Shown in pieces: positions 23,058 through 32,300 of a stretch of 35,338 nucleotides of DNA (the first letter of the stretch is position 1; each line of letters begins with the position of its first letter). The translations under genes and the position numbers were made by a program. The notes beneath the pieces were generated by a model. The model did not search any database. It saw only the letters and a list, made by a program, of their open reading frames with translations, and was not told where the DNA came from. The stretch is taken from positions 1-35,338 of the forward strand of contig DASYUQ010000130.1 of NCBI GenBank assembly GCA_036001065.1, read 5' to 3'. This DNA is from Candidatus Methylomirabilota bacterium. Lineage in GTDB: Bacteria > Methylomirabilota > Methylomirabilia > Rokubacteriales > CSP1-6.

Positions 23058-23432
23058 GTGGGCTTCCTGCTGCGCGTGCTCATCAACGCGGTGGCGATCT
23101 ACGTGGTGGCGGTGATCGTACCGGGGATCGAGGTCGACGGCGTGCTGACCGCGCTGGGCGCCGGCCTCGTGCTGGGCGTGATCAACGCCGTGGTGCGTCC
23201 GATCCTCGTCGTGCTCACCTTCCCGGTGACGCTGGTCACGCTGGGCCTCTTCCTGCTGGTGCTCAACGGGCTCTGCCTCTGGCTCACCTCTCTCCTCGTG
23301 AAGGGCTTCCAGGTCCAGGGTTTCTGGGCGGCGGTCTTCGGGGCCCTTCTGGTGAGCGTGGTGAGCTGGGTGCTGACCACCTTCGTGAGCGATCGAGGCC
23401 GGATCGTCGTACTCACCCGGCGCACCTCCTAG
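23058..23432 (+). CDS. four-helix membrane protein of the phage-holin-4/YvlD family
   Basis: The 124-residue product has four hydrophobic segments (about 2-24, 29-51, 54-77 and 89-110). It carries the family motif G-x-V-L-G-V-I-N-A-V-V-R-P-I-L-V, followed by L-T-F-P-V-T-L-V-T-L-G-L-F-L. YvlD-like proteins are cell-envelope membrane proteins found across bacteria; their function is unknown and the holin name is historical. GTG start 9 bp after the amidase stop, so probably co-transcribed. Confidence 0.87.
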   Translation: MGFLLRVLINAVAIYVVAVIVPGIEVDGVLTALGAGLVLGVINAVVRPILVVLTFPVTLVTLGLFLLVLNGLCLWLTSLLVKGFQVQGFWAAVFGALLVSVVSWVLTTFVSDRGRIVVLTRRTS

Positions 23433-23552
23433 GAAACGATTTCCACAGCCACGTGGCAAGTAGGATCCTCCAACCTCCCGCGAGGCCCCGCGGCAGCGCC
23501 GCCGGCGCACAGTGGTATGCTCACGTATCGCTCTGGCAGGGGAGGCGCCGGC

Positions 23553-24578
23553 ATGAGAATCGCGATCGTCGGGGCAGGGGCCATCGGGTGCGTCGTGGGC
23601 GGGCTGCTGACCAGGGCCGGGCGCGACGTGACGCTCATCGACCAGTGGCCCGAGCACGTCGAGACGATGAAGCGGAAGGGGCTCCGCCTGAGCGGTACCT
23701 GTGGTCAGCAGGTGATTCCCGTCAAGGCTCTCCACGTGCACGAGGCCCAGGCCCTCGCCGAGCCCTTCGACGCCGTCTTCGTCGCCGTGAAGTCCTACGA
23801 CACCGAATGGGCCACCGCGCTGGGAATCCGGCACCTCGCGCCGGAGGGGGTCGTCGTCGACTTCCAGAACGGGGTCAACGACGAGCGGGTGGCCGCCATC
23901 GCCGGCCGCCACCGGACGCTGGGCTGCGTGATCACCATCGGGGCCGGCATGTACGAGCCGGGGCACGCGATGCGCACCGACACGAGCAAGATCGGGTTCA
24001 AGCTCGGCGAGCTGGACGGCTCGGACTCCGAGCGGGCGCGCCGGCTGGCCGCCCTCATGAACGACGTGGCGCCGGCCAAGGTGACCACTAACCTCTGGGG
24101 TGAGCGCTGGTCGAAGCTCGCCGTCAACTGCATGGCCAACCCGCTGGCGGGTCTCAGCGGCCTGGGCTCGGCCGCGATCCGGAGCGAACCGGAGCCATGC
24201 CGCATCGCCATCGAGATCGCCGCCGAGGTGATCCAGGTCGGCCGCGCCCGCGGCTACGAGGTCGAGCCGATCTTCGGGATCGAAGCCCAGCGGTTCGTCG
24301 ATGCCGCCGCCGGCCGCGGCCGCGCCGACGTGATGGCGGACATGGCCGCCGGGGCGAAGCTCCTGGGGGGCGGCCGGCCCTCGCTCCTGCAGGACGTCAT
24401 GCGGGGCCGGCGGACGGAGATCGACTACCTCAACGGGTACGTCGTCGAGCAGGGGAGGCTGGGCGGCGTCAAGACGCCGTTCAACGAAGCAGTGGTCCGG
24501 CGCTTCCGCGAGCTCGGCGTCGGGTTCAAGTCCGATCCCAAGCACCTGGAGCCGCTCGTGCTCATGCTGCCGAAGTGA
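23553..24578 (+). CDS. panE: 2-dehydropantoate 2-reductase family protein (ApbA/PanE)
   Basis: This 341-residue protein has the NAD(P)-binding loop G-A-G-A-I-G at residues 7-12, the K-S-Y-D segment, the F-Q-N-G-V-N-D-E motif, the catalytic-lysine region E-R-W-S-K-L-A-V-N-C-M-A-N and the substrate segment R-R-T-E-I-D-Y-L-N-G. Ketopantoate reductase makes pantoate for coenzyme A. Many paralogues reduce other 2-oxo acids, so the exact substrate is open. GGGGAGG upstream supports the ATG at 23553. The stop overlaps the DinB gene's GTG start (GTGA), giving a three-gene operon with the hydratase. Confidence 0.87.
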   Translation: MRIAIVGAGAIGCVVGGLLTRAGRDVTLIDQWPEHVETMKRKGLRLSGTCGQQVIPVKALHVHEAQALAEPFDAVFVAVKSYDTEWATALGIRHLAPEGVVVDFQNGVNDERVAAIAGRHRTLGCVITIGAGMYEPGHAMRTDTSKIGFKLGELDGSDSERARRLAALMNDVAPAKVTTNLWGERWSKLAVNCMANPLAGLSGLGSAAIRSEPEPCRIAIEIAAEVIQVGRARGYEVEPIFGIEAQRFVDAAAGRGRADVMADMAAGAKLLGGGRPSLLQDVMRGRRTEIDYLNGYVVEQGRLGGVKTPFNEAVVRRFRELGVGFKSDPKHLEPLVLMLPK

Positions 24579-25528
24579 GCCCCCCGGTGGATCGCGCCCT
24601 GACCGTCGCGAGCCTTCGCGCCACCCCGGCGCTCGTCCGGGGTCTCTGCGCCGACTGCCCGCCGGGGGAGGAGTGGACGCCGCCCAAGCCCGGCGAGTGG
24701 TCGATCGCGGAGGTCGTCCGGCACCTGGTCGAAGCCGAGCGCGACACCTTCCTGCCCCGACTGCGCCGCATGGTCGCCGAGGTGCGGCCCGCTTTCGAAA
24801 CCAGACGTCCCGCCACGGGCGACCGGGCCGACCTCGACACGCTGCTCGCCGCCCTGGAGGGCGCACGCCGCCAGAGCGTGGCCATCCTCGCCGCGCTCGA
24901 CCCCGCCGGCTGGCTCCGCGAGGGCGTGAGCCCGAGCCGCGGTCCCCTGACCATCGAGGCCTACGCGGGCACCATGGCCGACCACGACACCGAGCACCTC
25001 GGCCAGATCCACGACGTGCGCACCGGGCTCGGGCTCCGGCCCAAGCGCTGCGAGGCGCGGGTGGCCCTGGACGTCGGCGACGTCGTCCAGGAATTGCGCA
25101 CGACCCCGGCGCGCATCGCCGCCGTCACCCACGGTCTGAGCGTCCAGGCGCTCAAGCGTCGGGGGCGGGAAGGCGAGTGGTCGATCAAGGAGGTGATGGC
25201 TCATCTCCTCCACGTGGAGCGGGAGCTGTTCCTGCCCCGGCTCCGGCGCCTCGCCGAGGAGGAGCGTCCCCAGTTCCCCTCGTTCAGCCCGGAGGCGTGG
25301 GCCGCGTCGCGCGATCACCGCCAGGGGCGCTTCGAGGCCGATCTGGAAGCGTTCGCGGCGGCCCGCCGCGAGACGATCTCCTTCCTAGATTCGCTGCCGG
25401 CCGCCGCCTTCGGGCGGATCGGGTTCTCGGCGTACTTCGGTCCGGTGACGATCGCCCAGTACGCCACCCACGTCGCGGATCACGATCTGGAGCACCTGGC
25501 CCAGATGGAGGCCTGCAAAGCGCCGTGA
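24575..25528 (+). CDS. tandem DinB-like (DfsB/YfiT) domain protein
   Basis: The 317-residue protein has two homologous DinB four-helix domains (about 1-155 and 160-317). Each has G-E-W-S-I-A/K-E-V and a first metal histidine (R-H-L-V-E-A-E; A-H-L-L-H-V-E), and ends in a second pair (A-D-H-D-T-E-H-L-G-Q-I; A-D-H-D-L-E-H-L-A-Q-M). The three-histidine metal site is therefore present twice. Such proteins include thiol transferases (bacillithiol, mycothiol) and hydrolases; the function here is unknown. GTG starts at 24575 or 24587 are both possible. Coupled by GTGA overlaps on both sides. Confidence 0.85.
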   Translation: MSPPVDRALTVASLRATPALVRGLCADCPPGEEWTPPKPGEWSIAEVVRHLVEAERDTFLPRLRRMVAEVRPAFETRRPATGDRADLDTLLAALEGARRQSVAILAALDPAGWLREGVSPSRGPLTIEAYAGTMADHDTEHLGQIHDVRTGLGLRPKRCEARVALDVGDVVQELRTTPARIAAVTHGLSVQALKRRGREGEWSIKEVMAHLLHVERELFLPRLRRLAEEERPQFPSFSPEAWAASRDHRQGRFEADLEAFAAARRETISFLDSLPAAAFGRIGFSAYFGPVTIAQYATHVADHDLEHLAQMEACKAP

Positions 25529-26313
25529 GCGCGCCGGCCAGCGGTCACCTGCTCCTCGAGCGGGACGGGCGCGTGGCCACCCTCACCTTCAACCGTCCCC
25601 AGGCCCGCAACGCCATGACCTTCGAGATGTACGAGGAGCTCCACGACATCTGCGAGCGCCTGGACAAGGACCAGGCCATCCGCGTGCTGGTTCTCAGAGG
25701 CGCCGGCGACAAGGCCTTCGTCAGCGGGACCGACATCCGTCAGTTCCTCACCTTCAAGACGCGGGAGGACGCGCTCGAGTACGAGGGGCGCATCACTCGC
25801 GTGCTGGGTCGCCTGCACGGCATGACCAAGCCCACGATCGCGATGGTGCAGGGCGACGCCGTAGGCGGCGGGCTCTTCATGTCGCTGGCCTGCGATCTCC
25901 GGCTGGCCGCCGAGCACGCGCGCTTCGGCGCTCCGGTGGCCCGCACGCTGGGCAACTGCACCGCGCCGCTGGCCTTCTCGCTGCTGGCCGCGACGATCGG
26001 GCCGGTCCGCGCCCGCAACCTCCTGCTGACCGCGCGGCTGGCCGACGCGGCCGAGGCCAAGGCGATCGGGCTGGTCGACGAGGTCCACCCGGCCGCGGCG
26101 CTCCCGGCGCGGGTGCGGGAGCTGGCCGTGCACCTGGCGGAGCTGGCGCCGCTCACGCTGGCCGCCGTCAAGGAGGCCACGCGCCGGGTGACGGCGTCGG
26201 CCTCCCTGCGAGATGCCGAGGACATCATTCTCTCCTGCTACCTCAGCCAGGATTTCCAGGAGGGCGTCCGCGCCTTTCTCGCCAAGCGCAAGCCCGACTG
26301 GCAAGGCCGCTGA
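25525..26313 (+). CDS. enoyl-CoA hydratase/isomerase family protein
   Basis: This 262-residue crotonase-fold protein has the substrate strand F-N-R-P-Q-A-R-N-A-M-T, oxyanion-hole segments S-G-T-D-I and G-D-A-V-G-G-G-L-F, and the trimer-forming D-L-R-L-A-A-E-H-A-R-F. The usual catalytic glutamate positions near A-R-T-L-G-N-C-T are not obvious, so the reaction (hydration, isomerisation or other acyl-CoA chemistry) cannot be stated. GTG start inside the 4-bp overlap with the DinB gene. Last gene of this operon. Confidence 0.9.
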   Translation: MSAPASGHLLLERDGRVATLTFNRPQARNAMTFEMYEELHDICERLDKDQAIRVLVLRGAGDKAFVSGTDIRQFLTFKTREDALEYEGRITRVLGRLHGMTKPTIAMVQGDAVGGGLFMSLACDLRLAAEHARFGAPVARTLGNCTAPLAFSLLAATIGPVRARNLLLTARLADAAEAKAIGLVDEVHPAAALPARVRELAVHLAELAPLTLAAVKEATRRVTASASLRDAEDIILSCYLSQDFQEGVRAFLAKRKPDWQGR

Positions 26314-26343
26314 CGGGGCCACTGTGTATCGCTCCAGATACGG

Positions 26344-26372
26344 TTGACAGAGCCGACCGAGTTCGCTTAGGG
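26344..26372 (+). promoter_or_regulatory. possible sigma-70-type promoter before the low-GC cluster
   Basis: TTGACA at 26344-26349 is an exact -35 hexamer. After 17 bp the candidate -10 is TTAGGG (3 of 6), weak. It lies in the 117-bp gap before the secreted-protein cluster, which also has a small GTATC/GATAC hairpin (26326-26341) after the hydratase stop. Tentative. Confidence 0.35.
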
Positions 26373-26430
26373 TCGCCGAAGGTAACCAGCACGCGCAGCG
26401 CACGCCCGTACGCACTCGTGCGGAGGGCCG

Positions 26431-27000
26431 ATGGCTCTCGCTCGCAGACAGCGTCGCGGTTTTTGGTTCGGTGCCTTCCTTACTGTCAGCCTCCTGGGCT
26501 TACTTGCCTGCGCCTCGGCGTCTGCGCAGACTTCCACGCCCGCGTTGGACCGGGCGCGCCAGCAGCCGATTCTCGAGGGCGACAGCGCTGCGGGCATTCG
26601 ACTCGGCGACGGCGAGGACGCGGTCGCCACCACCCTTGGCGGCCCGCCGCAACGCACGGAGAGCGTGGGCCCGGGGTCACGACGTGTGCTGGTATACGTC
26701 TCAGCGGATCCGTCGAACGAGTGGAGCGTCACGATCCGCGTGCTCCTGGGAGGAGACCAGCCAAAGGTTCAGGCAGTCGGTCTGTTCATCTCCAGGCGTG
26801 ACACAGCGACGAATCCGTATTCGGGTCGCACCGGCAAGGGCTACGAACCGGGGCAGCCCGCGGATTGGGCGCAGGCCGTCTATGGTTTTCCCGACAGGAT
26901 CATTACCGGCGCGGGCGACCTGCCCGACCTGTGGTGGTATCGGGAAGCTGGCCTCGTCATCGCTCCAGGTCTTCGCCGCCCGGGTGCCGGTCACGTCTGA
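26431..27000 (+). CDS. secreted two-repeat (BamE-like motif) protein, paralogue A, 3' end replaced
   Basis: The 189-residue product has a signal peptide (F-L-T-V-S-L-L-G-L-L-A-C-A-S-A-S-A-Q; a lipobox-like cysteine is present). The shared block Q-Q-P-I-L-E-G-D-S-A-A-G-I-R-L-G-D follows, with a G-G-P-P turn; a second repeat Y-S-G-R-T-G-K-G-Y-E-P-G ends in V-Y-G-F-P-D-R-I-I. The G-I-R-L-G ... L-G-x-P pattern resembles BamE/SmpA-like beta-alpha modules. Homology with the gene at 27640 is clear up to G-L-V-I-A-P-G. The last nine residues are unrelated and lie over a PKD-gene remnant in another frame, so about 25 native C-terminal residues are missing. Function unknown. Confidence 0.78.
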   Translation: MALARRQRRGFWFGAFLTVSLLGLLACASASAQTSTPALDRARQQPILEGDSAAGIRLGDGEDAVATTLGGPPQRTESVGPGSRRVLVYVSADPSNEWSVTIRVLLGGDQPKVQAVGLFISRRDTATNPYSGRTGKGYEPGQPADWAQAVYGFPDRIITGAGDLPDLWWYREAGLVIAPGLRRPGAGHV

Positions 27001-27652
27001 GACGACGAGTCTGCGGGCGATCGCGACGGCCGCGAGCGGTGCGACCGCTACCCACGCCCTGGCCCTCGCCGTGGCGCCGACATCGACTCCGCTGTTCGTG
27101 CTCCACGCCAACCCGTCAAGCGGCGTCGCCCCACTGACGGTGAATTTCTCAGTCGCCGCCGGCTTTGACATAAGCCAGGTGGAACTCGACGCGGACGCAG
27201 ATGGCCTCGTCGACTTTAGAGGGGTGCGGTTGGACGGGCAGACCTTTGCTTACGCGCAACCAGGAATCTATTTGCCCACCGTCACCGTTGCTGACAGCGG
27301 AGGGAATCGATTCGCGACAAGCGCGGTGGTCCAGATCTTTGATCTGAATGCCGTAAGCCAAACTTTCCAGGTCAGATGGACAGCCCTGAAAGACACGCTA
27401 CGACGTGCTGATATCGTGCAGGCGTTGACCCACATTGTCCACCGGGCACGCCCCCGTTATGAGGAGGTCTTCCGAGCATTGGCCCAAGACTTGCCACAGA
27501 TCGATGCGATCCTGACCGACATTGTCCTACTTGAACTCCGCGGTCACGAAGCGATTCACGAAATGGTTAGGACAGAGGATAACGCAGTGAGATCGTTCGA
27601 AATCAGATTCCTCATCGATGAGGACGGTATCTGGCGACTATGGATGTTCTAG
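26969..27652 (+). pseudogene. 3' remnant of a PKD-domain surface protein gene
   Basis: In the frame two bases ahead of paralogue A, a long open stretch encodes a PKD-like domain: A-N-P-S-S-G-V-A-P-L-T-V-N-F-S, then a D-A-D-A-D-G-L-V-D-F calcium-loop-like segment and Y-A-Q-P-G-I-Y-L-P-T-V-T-V. A C-terminal part of about 110 residues follows, ending I-D-E-D-G-I-W-R-L-W-M-F. No signal peptide or ribosome site belongs to it. It begins abruptly at the point where paralogue A loses homology, so it is the tail of a larger protein joined there by deletion or recombination. A frameshifted fusion product cannot be excluded. Confidence 0.7.
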
Positions 27653-28260
27653 GAGACCGCGTTAAGACGGCGGTCGCCTTTGGCTTCCTTGTTTGCAGCC
27701 TCGTCGCTGTTCCTGACGGTGCTGGGACGACAGCCATCGATCAGGCGCTTCAGCAGCCAATCATTGAGGGACAGGCGGCAGCGGGGATTCGCCTCGGCGA
27801 CAGCGAGAGCGCAGCAATCAACCGCCTTGGCGCGCTGCCTTTCAAGACCGACCAATCCCTCGACGGTTCGCGCCGGGACCTCATCTACGTTATCGCTCCC
27901 CCCTCACGTGAGTGGGGCGTTCTGATGCGTCTGACGTTCACACTACGTCAAGCCGGGGTGGAGATGATTCATCTGACGGTCGTGCGACAGGCAGGAGTAG
28001 CGCTTCCCTACACCGGGCGGACGTCTAAGGGCTACCAGCCAGGTGAGCCGAAGGACCGGCTGCGAATTTTGTACGGGCCGCCCGACGAGGTGATAACGAT
28101 CCCCCCCGGCACCGCCGAGTTTTGGTGGTACAAGGGGGTGGGGCTTGTCGTATCGCCCGGCGAGCAGACTATCGGAGACGAACGTCAGGCCAGACTAATC
28201 GTGGTGAAGCCGCACTTGTCGTTGGCGGAGGTGCGCGAGCTGGTCCTGGGGGCTCGGTGA
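27640..28260 (+). CDS. secreted two-repeat (BamE-like motif) protein, paralogue B
   Basis: The 206-residue product starts with a signal peptide (T-A-V-A-F-G-F-L-V-C-S-L-V-A-V). Repeat 1 is Q-Q-P-I-I-E-G-Q-A-A-A-G-I-R-L-G-D-S-E; repeat 2 is Y-T-G-R-T-S-K-G-Y-Q-P-G-E-P-K-D-R-L, ending Y-G-P-P-D-E-V-I. A W-W-Y-K-G-V-G-L-V-V-S-P-G strand and the C-terminal helix L-S-L-A-E-V-R-E-L-V-L that paralogue A lacks follow. The most complete member of the family here. The start overlaps the PKD remnant stop and the end overlaps paralogue C (GTGA). Function unknown. Confidence 0.78.
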   Translation: MDVLGDRVKTAVAFGFLVCSLVAVPDGAGTTAIDQALQQPIIEGQAAAGIRLGDSESAAINRLGALPFKTDQSLDGSRRDLIYVIAPPSREWGVLMRLTFTLRQAGVEMIHLTVVRQAGVALPYTGRTSKGYQPGEPKDRLRILYGPPDEVITIPPGTAEFWWYKGVGLVVSPGEQTIGDERQARLIVVKPHLSLAEVRELVLGAR

Positions 28261-28820
28261 GACGAGATCGTCCGCCGCGCCCGCCGTCTCTTGCCCTGGC
28301 TGTCCTGATTTTCGGATCGTTGGCGACCTTTCAGGGAGAAGCGGCCGACCTGGCCAAACTGCGATTGGCCCTGTCGGCGCCTATGGTTGCGGGGCAGAGC
28401 CTCGCTGGTGTCCGCCTGGGCAGCTCCGAATCTGATGTTGTAAGAGATCTTGGGGCACCGGATCGCGTGTCGTCATCGCTCAGCATCAAAGTCGCCGACT
28501 ATCTGGAGGCTTCCAATACGTGGCTGCGTATATTTCTCAGGGATGGCCGTGTCGACGCTATCCTGATCGCCGTGTTGCGTCTAGATTCAGCTCCAAGCTT
28601 TTCAGCAGGCCTGCGGGGAGTGGGGCTCGGGAGCACCGTCGGCGCTGTCCGCAATGCGTTCGGCCCTGGAACGGACGGCCGTCTGTGGTATCCGCAATTG
28701 GGGGTCGCCTTCAATCCGGCTGACCGCGAGCGTCCTGATAATGAAAGAGTGTACGCCGTTCTCGTGCTGAAGCCGGGGCCGAACGATATGGTCGAAGCCT
28801 ATGGGAGGCTCGCGCATTGA
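28257..28820 (+). CDS. secreted two-repeat (BamE-like motif) protein, paralogue C
   Basis: From the GTG at 28257 the protein has 187 residues with a signal segment (S-L-A-L-A-V-L-I-F-G-S-L-A-T-F). The motif is cleanest here and appears twice: L-A-G-V-R-L-G-S-S-E-S-D-V-V ... L-G-A-P and L-R-G-V-G-L-G-S-T-V-G-A-V ... F-G-P-G. This shows the family is an internal duplication of a G-V-x-L-G-x-S/T-x(4-5)-V-x3-L/F-G-x-P module. Overlaps B (GTGA) and D (TTGA), so B-C-D are coupled. Function unknown; an envelope role is inferred from export and the BamE-like pattern. Confidence 0.76.
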   Translation: MRRDRPPRPPSLALAVLIFGSLATFQGEAADLAKLRLALSAPMVAGQSLAGVRLGSSESDVVRDLGAPDRVSSSLSIKVADYLEASNTWLRIFLRDGRVDAILIAVLRLDSAPSFSAGLRGVGLGSTVGAVRNAFGPGTDGRLWYPQLGVAFNPADRERPDNERVYAVLVLKPGPNDMVEAYGRLAH

Positions 28821-29365
28821 GCCGTTCCGGGCGGCACCGAACGTGGGTCATCATTGCTGGACTCGCGGTCTCATACGCTGGAGTCGTGTTCAGGCCCTTG
28901 GCAGTTGACGCTGCAGGTCCCTGGAACGGTCAGATCGTTGATGCAGAAACGAGTGAGCCATTGGCGGGTGTCGTCGTACTCGCATACTGGATCAGGTATC
29001 AACCCAGTCTCGGCGGTTGGGCGGGCGGGAGCCATTACGCCTCTGAGGAAGTAGTAACCCGTTCTGATGGCAGATTCACGATCCGGTCGCGCTGGGCGTA
29101 CACGATTCCCTTGATCATGAAAGTGAGCGGGCCCGAGTTCGTAGTCTTCAAGCCCGGGTATGGCCAGTGGCGATTTCGTAGCACCGCAGCACGCTTCGAC
29201 AAGGGCGAACTGGCGGTGATTGAAATGCCCAGACTCAGAACACGCGAGGAACGTTTGATGTTTTATCGGATTATGGGGTGGGCGCCGGTAATACCGGATG
29301 AGAGGACAGCTCGTATGCGCGAGGCTCTTGAAATCGAACGTGCCTTTCTTGATCTGAGGAACTGA
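28817..29365 (+). CDS. secreted carboxypeptidase-regulatory-like (beta-sandwich) protein
   Basis: This 182-residue protein has a TTG start inside a 4-bp overlap with paralogue C. An N-terminal hydrophobic export segment leads to a domain typical of carboxypeptidase-D-regulatory-like folds: G-Q-I-V-D-A-E-T-S-E-P-L-A-G-V-V-V-L-A, then V-T-R-S-D-G-R-F-T-I and V-V-F-K-P-G-Y. A helical tail with several arginines follows. These sandwiches usually mediate binding or surface structure. Partner unknown; the gene lies 5 bp before the large phospholipase-like gene. Confidence 0.75.
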   Translation: MSRSGRHRTWVIIAGLAVSYAGVVFRPLAVDAAGPWNGQIVDAETSEPLAGVVVLAYWIRYQPSLGGWAGGSHYASEEVVTRSDGRFTIRSRWAYTIPLIMKVSGPEFVVFKPGYGQWRFRSTAARFDKGELAVIEMPRLRTREERLMFYRIMGWAPVIPDERTARMREALEIERAFLDLRN

Positions 29366-29370
29366 AGGCC

Positions 29371-32300
29371 ATGAGAAAGACCTTCACGGTGGTGTGCTTC
29401 CTCCTGTTTCTCGGCAGCACTTCGCCCTGCTACGCCTACGAACCGGAGACCCACCGTGAAATTGCCCAGCGTGCAGCGGGTGCAGGCACTTCGTTGCTCG
29501 ATCGGGTATTGAAGGGTGAGTTGGCTCTTCCTGGAGGAGTCGATGAGAGCTTCTTGGGACTAACCGTGCCCCGTCTCGTTGGGAACGGTGCATTCTCGGA
29601 GGACTCCCCGCCGTTCCGCGCACTGAATCACTTCCATAACCCCCTATTGGGCTGGGATGCCGCGGGGCTGCGCGAGGGCATCCCGTTGGGACAGTCGTCG
29701 GTGATTTGGCAACAAAACCAGTCGCAGGATCCTTCTGCCGTGGGAGGTGGTAACTGGTCCTGGCAGGATACTCGGCGGAGATATCTGGAGGCACTGACGG
29801 GCAAGACGAAGGGCCAACGCGAGAATGGGTTCGTGAATACCTTCCTCGGGCTGGGTCATCTGTCGCACTTGATTCAGGACGCGTCGGTGCCAGGCCACAC
29901 CCGCAACGATGCGCATCTGTTTTATGAGGGCTACGAGGCATGGGTCGAAGCGATGCGACGAGGAGGTGTTGACCGGAACGGACAGGACCGAAGAGCGCTA
30001 TTTCTGAGTTTGCTCACTCAGGACGCGGTGTTTCCTGCCCTCTCGATATTCACCGCGACCGGTGATACTGGAGCGCCTGTACCGATCGCCCGTCTCATCG
30101 ACTCGGATCTGTTCGGGGGACTGAACACAGACATCCTGAGCGGGACGTTGCAGGGCATGGCCGAGTACGCGAACGGCAACTTCCTAAGTGACGACACGAT
30201 TTTTCGCGATTTTGCGCTGCCCCGTCCGGAAGCTCTTGGACCAGCCTTCGCGGAGTCCGAAGGTCAGAAACAGCGCCGATACTTCGCCAAGGTGTCCGAT
30301 GGTGTAGGGGTGAGACATTTCGTAGCGGAGGGCACATTCTTCGAACGACTACTCTTCAGAGGACGCCCGGAGCGTAACGATATCCTCACGGATCGCGTCT
30401 ATGAGGACTACGCGGCGCTTCTTCTTCCGCGCGCTGTTGGCTATTCCGCCGCCCTCCTTAACTACTTCTTCCGCAACAAGTTGGACGTCGATTTGTTCGC
30501 GGACCCGAGCGACCCCGCGTTGGTTCAGGTGAAGGGAACGAATGCATCCTCCGATCCGAACGCCGCCGCCGATCCGCTTGTGGAAGGTGACCTGAAGCTC
30601 TATTGGGATGACGCCAGCGGAGTGCGAAGCCCGGTTGCGGCCGTCGAGTCCACCGCCTTGAGCAACGTCGCTGGCGGCGGGGAGATTACATCGGCGCGGT
30701 TTCAGCCTCCCACGGAGGCCGAACGGTTCATAGCCGTCTACCAGGGGACGCTGGGGAACGAGATCAAGGATCCCTCGAGGAACTTCCCCGGCGGAGTGAT
30801 CGGGAAGGTCCTCGGGGGGTATCGCGTCGAGCAGCTTTTCCCCGACGGCACTCGATGGAATCTGAGGACGCCCAAGGGGATTTTCCCGCTGCCCATCTTG
30901 CAGGCCGACGTTGTCGACCTCCGGTGGGGCGATCTCGACAACACCCTGGTCGGGCGCAGCAAGTTCACGTCGGGCACGTTCGGCTTCGAGCCGGGCCCCA
31001 ATCGCATGTTCGCGTATCGGATCAAGCGGCCCCTGGGATCGGTGGACGTGCCGGTGGTGAACGGGATGGTGGACGTCGAGCAGGTTGCCAACGTTCTGTT
31101 CCCACTCGGCCTCGACATCGGAGGAGTTCAGCTCAACGCGGGCATCAGCTATCGTCAGTACCTCGTCTCGTTCTTCGTGAGCACGGTGGTGAGCGGTAAT
31201 AACGTGATCTCAGCGAAGGCCGGCGCTGTGACGGCCGAGGTGGCGGTCACCGGCTCGGCGTCGACGGCGCTGGCCTGGCGGCTCACGCTGGACGAGGACA
31301 AGCTGGACAACTTCCGCGGGGTCCGACCGCACATCTGGGAGCTCAAGCAGATCGGCTTGAGAGCCGACGGGCATATCGTCGTCCTCGTGCTCGTGACCCT
31401 GAACCCTGAACGGGAGTTCGCGCACTTTCCGTCGAGGGTCTACGTCACGTGTGGCGCCCCGCCGTGCCCGACCCCGCCGACGGTCGAGGATGGGCCGCCG
31501 GTCCCGGTGGTCTACAGCCTGGGGCGGGTGGCGCGAGCGGTCTGGGCGCTAGTCGATGTGACGGACGGCCGCCTGCTCCACTCGACGGCGCCGTCCACGC
31601 TGACCATCAATAACGTGGTCGAGGTCACAGGGTTCAATACCTTTGTGCCGGGCGGGAGCTCCGATTTCATGATGGTCAACATCATTGTGGAACGTGTGGA
31701 CGAGGAAACGGGCGCCGTCTCCTATGGGGTGGTCCAACAGAGCGCGCTTCGCTGCCTGCCGACGCAAACCTCCGCTGACGTGGAAATCCGAAGCGGCGTT
31801 CTGTCGGCGTCGCAGGTCCACCTGCGCCCCGAGCTTGCGGCCGGCGATTTCTCGCTGATGGTTCCCCCGCGTACTGTCTCGGTCATCGGCGGCTGCTTCG
31901 GGCTCGGCTTCGGGACCGTAGGAGTCAGCGCTGCCGCCCGTGTCACGCAGGACTCAGGGGTGCCGGTCCTTCCTTACGTTCAGGAGGCATTCCGAGCGAC
32001 GGATGGCCCCGAGCGCGTCGTCGTGCTGCTGGAGCGCCAGACCGTGCCAGGCGCGCCGACGTTCGGGAACCCCCAGACGAGAGTCATCGCCTGGGATCCG
32101 TCCCCCGCGACCGCGCGACTCGTGCTTGCGTTTCCGGAGGCGGAGGTCGGGTCGCGGCAGATCCTCGGCATCAGCCACGATCTCGGGCTCGTCCGCAACC
32201 CGTTTCCTCCACTGATCCCCGCATCGATGTCGGTCATTCCGCTCGAGGGCACCGCGCAAGCCCAGACGTTCCCCATTTCGAGTCTGGAGTCGCGGAACTT

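Noticed and set aside
21474-24866. A 1130-codon minus-strand open frame
   Set aside because: It is antisense to the amidase, membrane protein and PanE genes, all with clear family motifs, and its own sequence has no recognisable domain.
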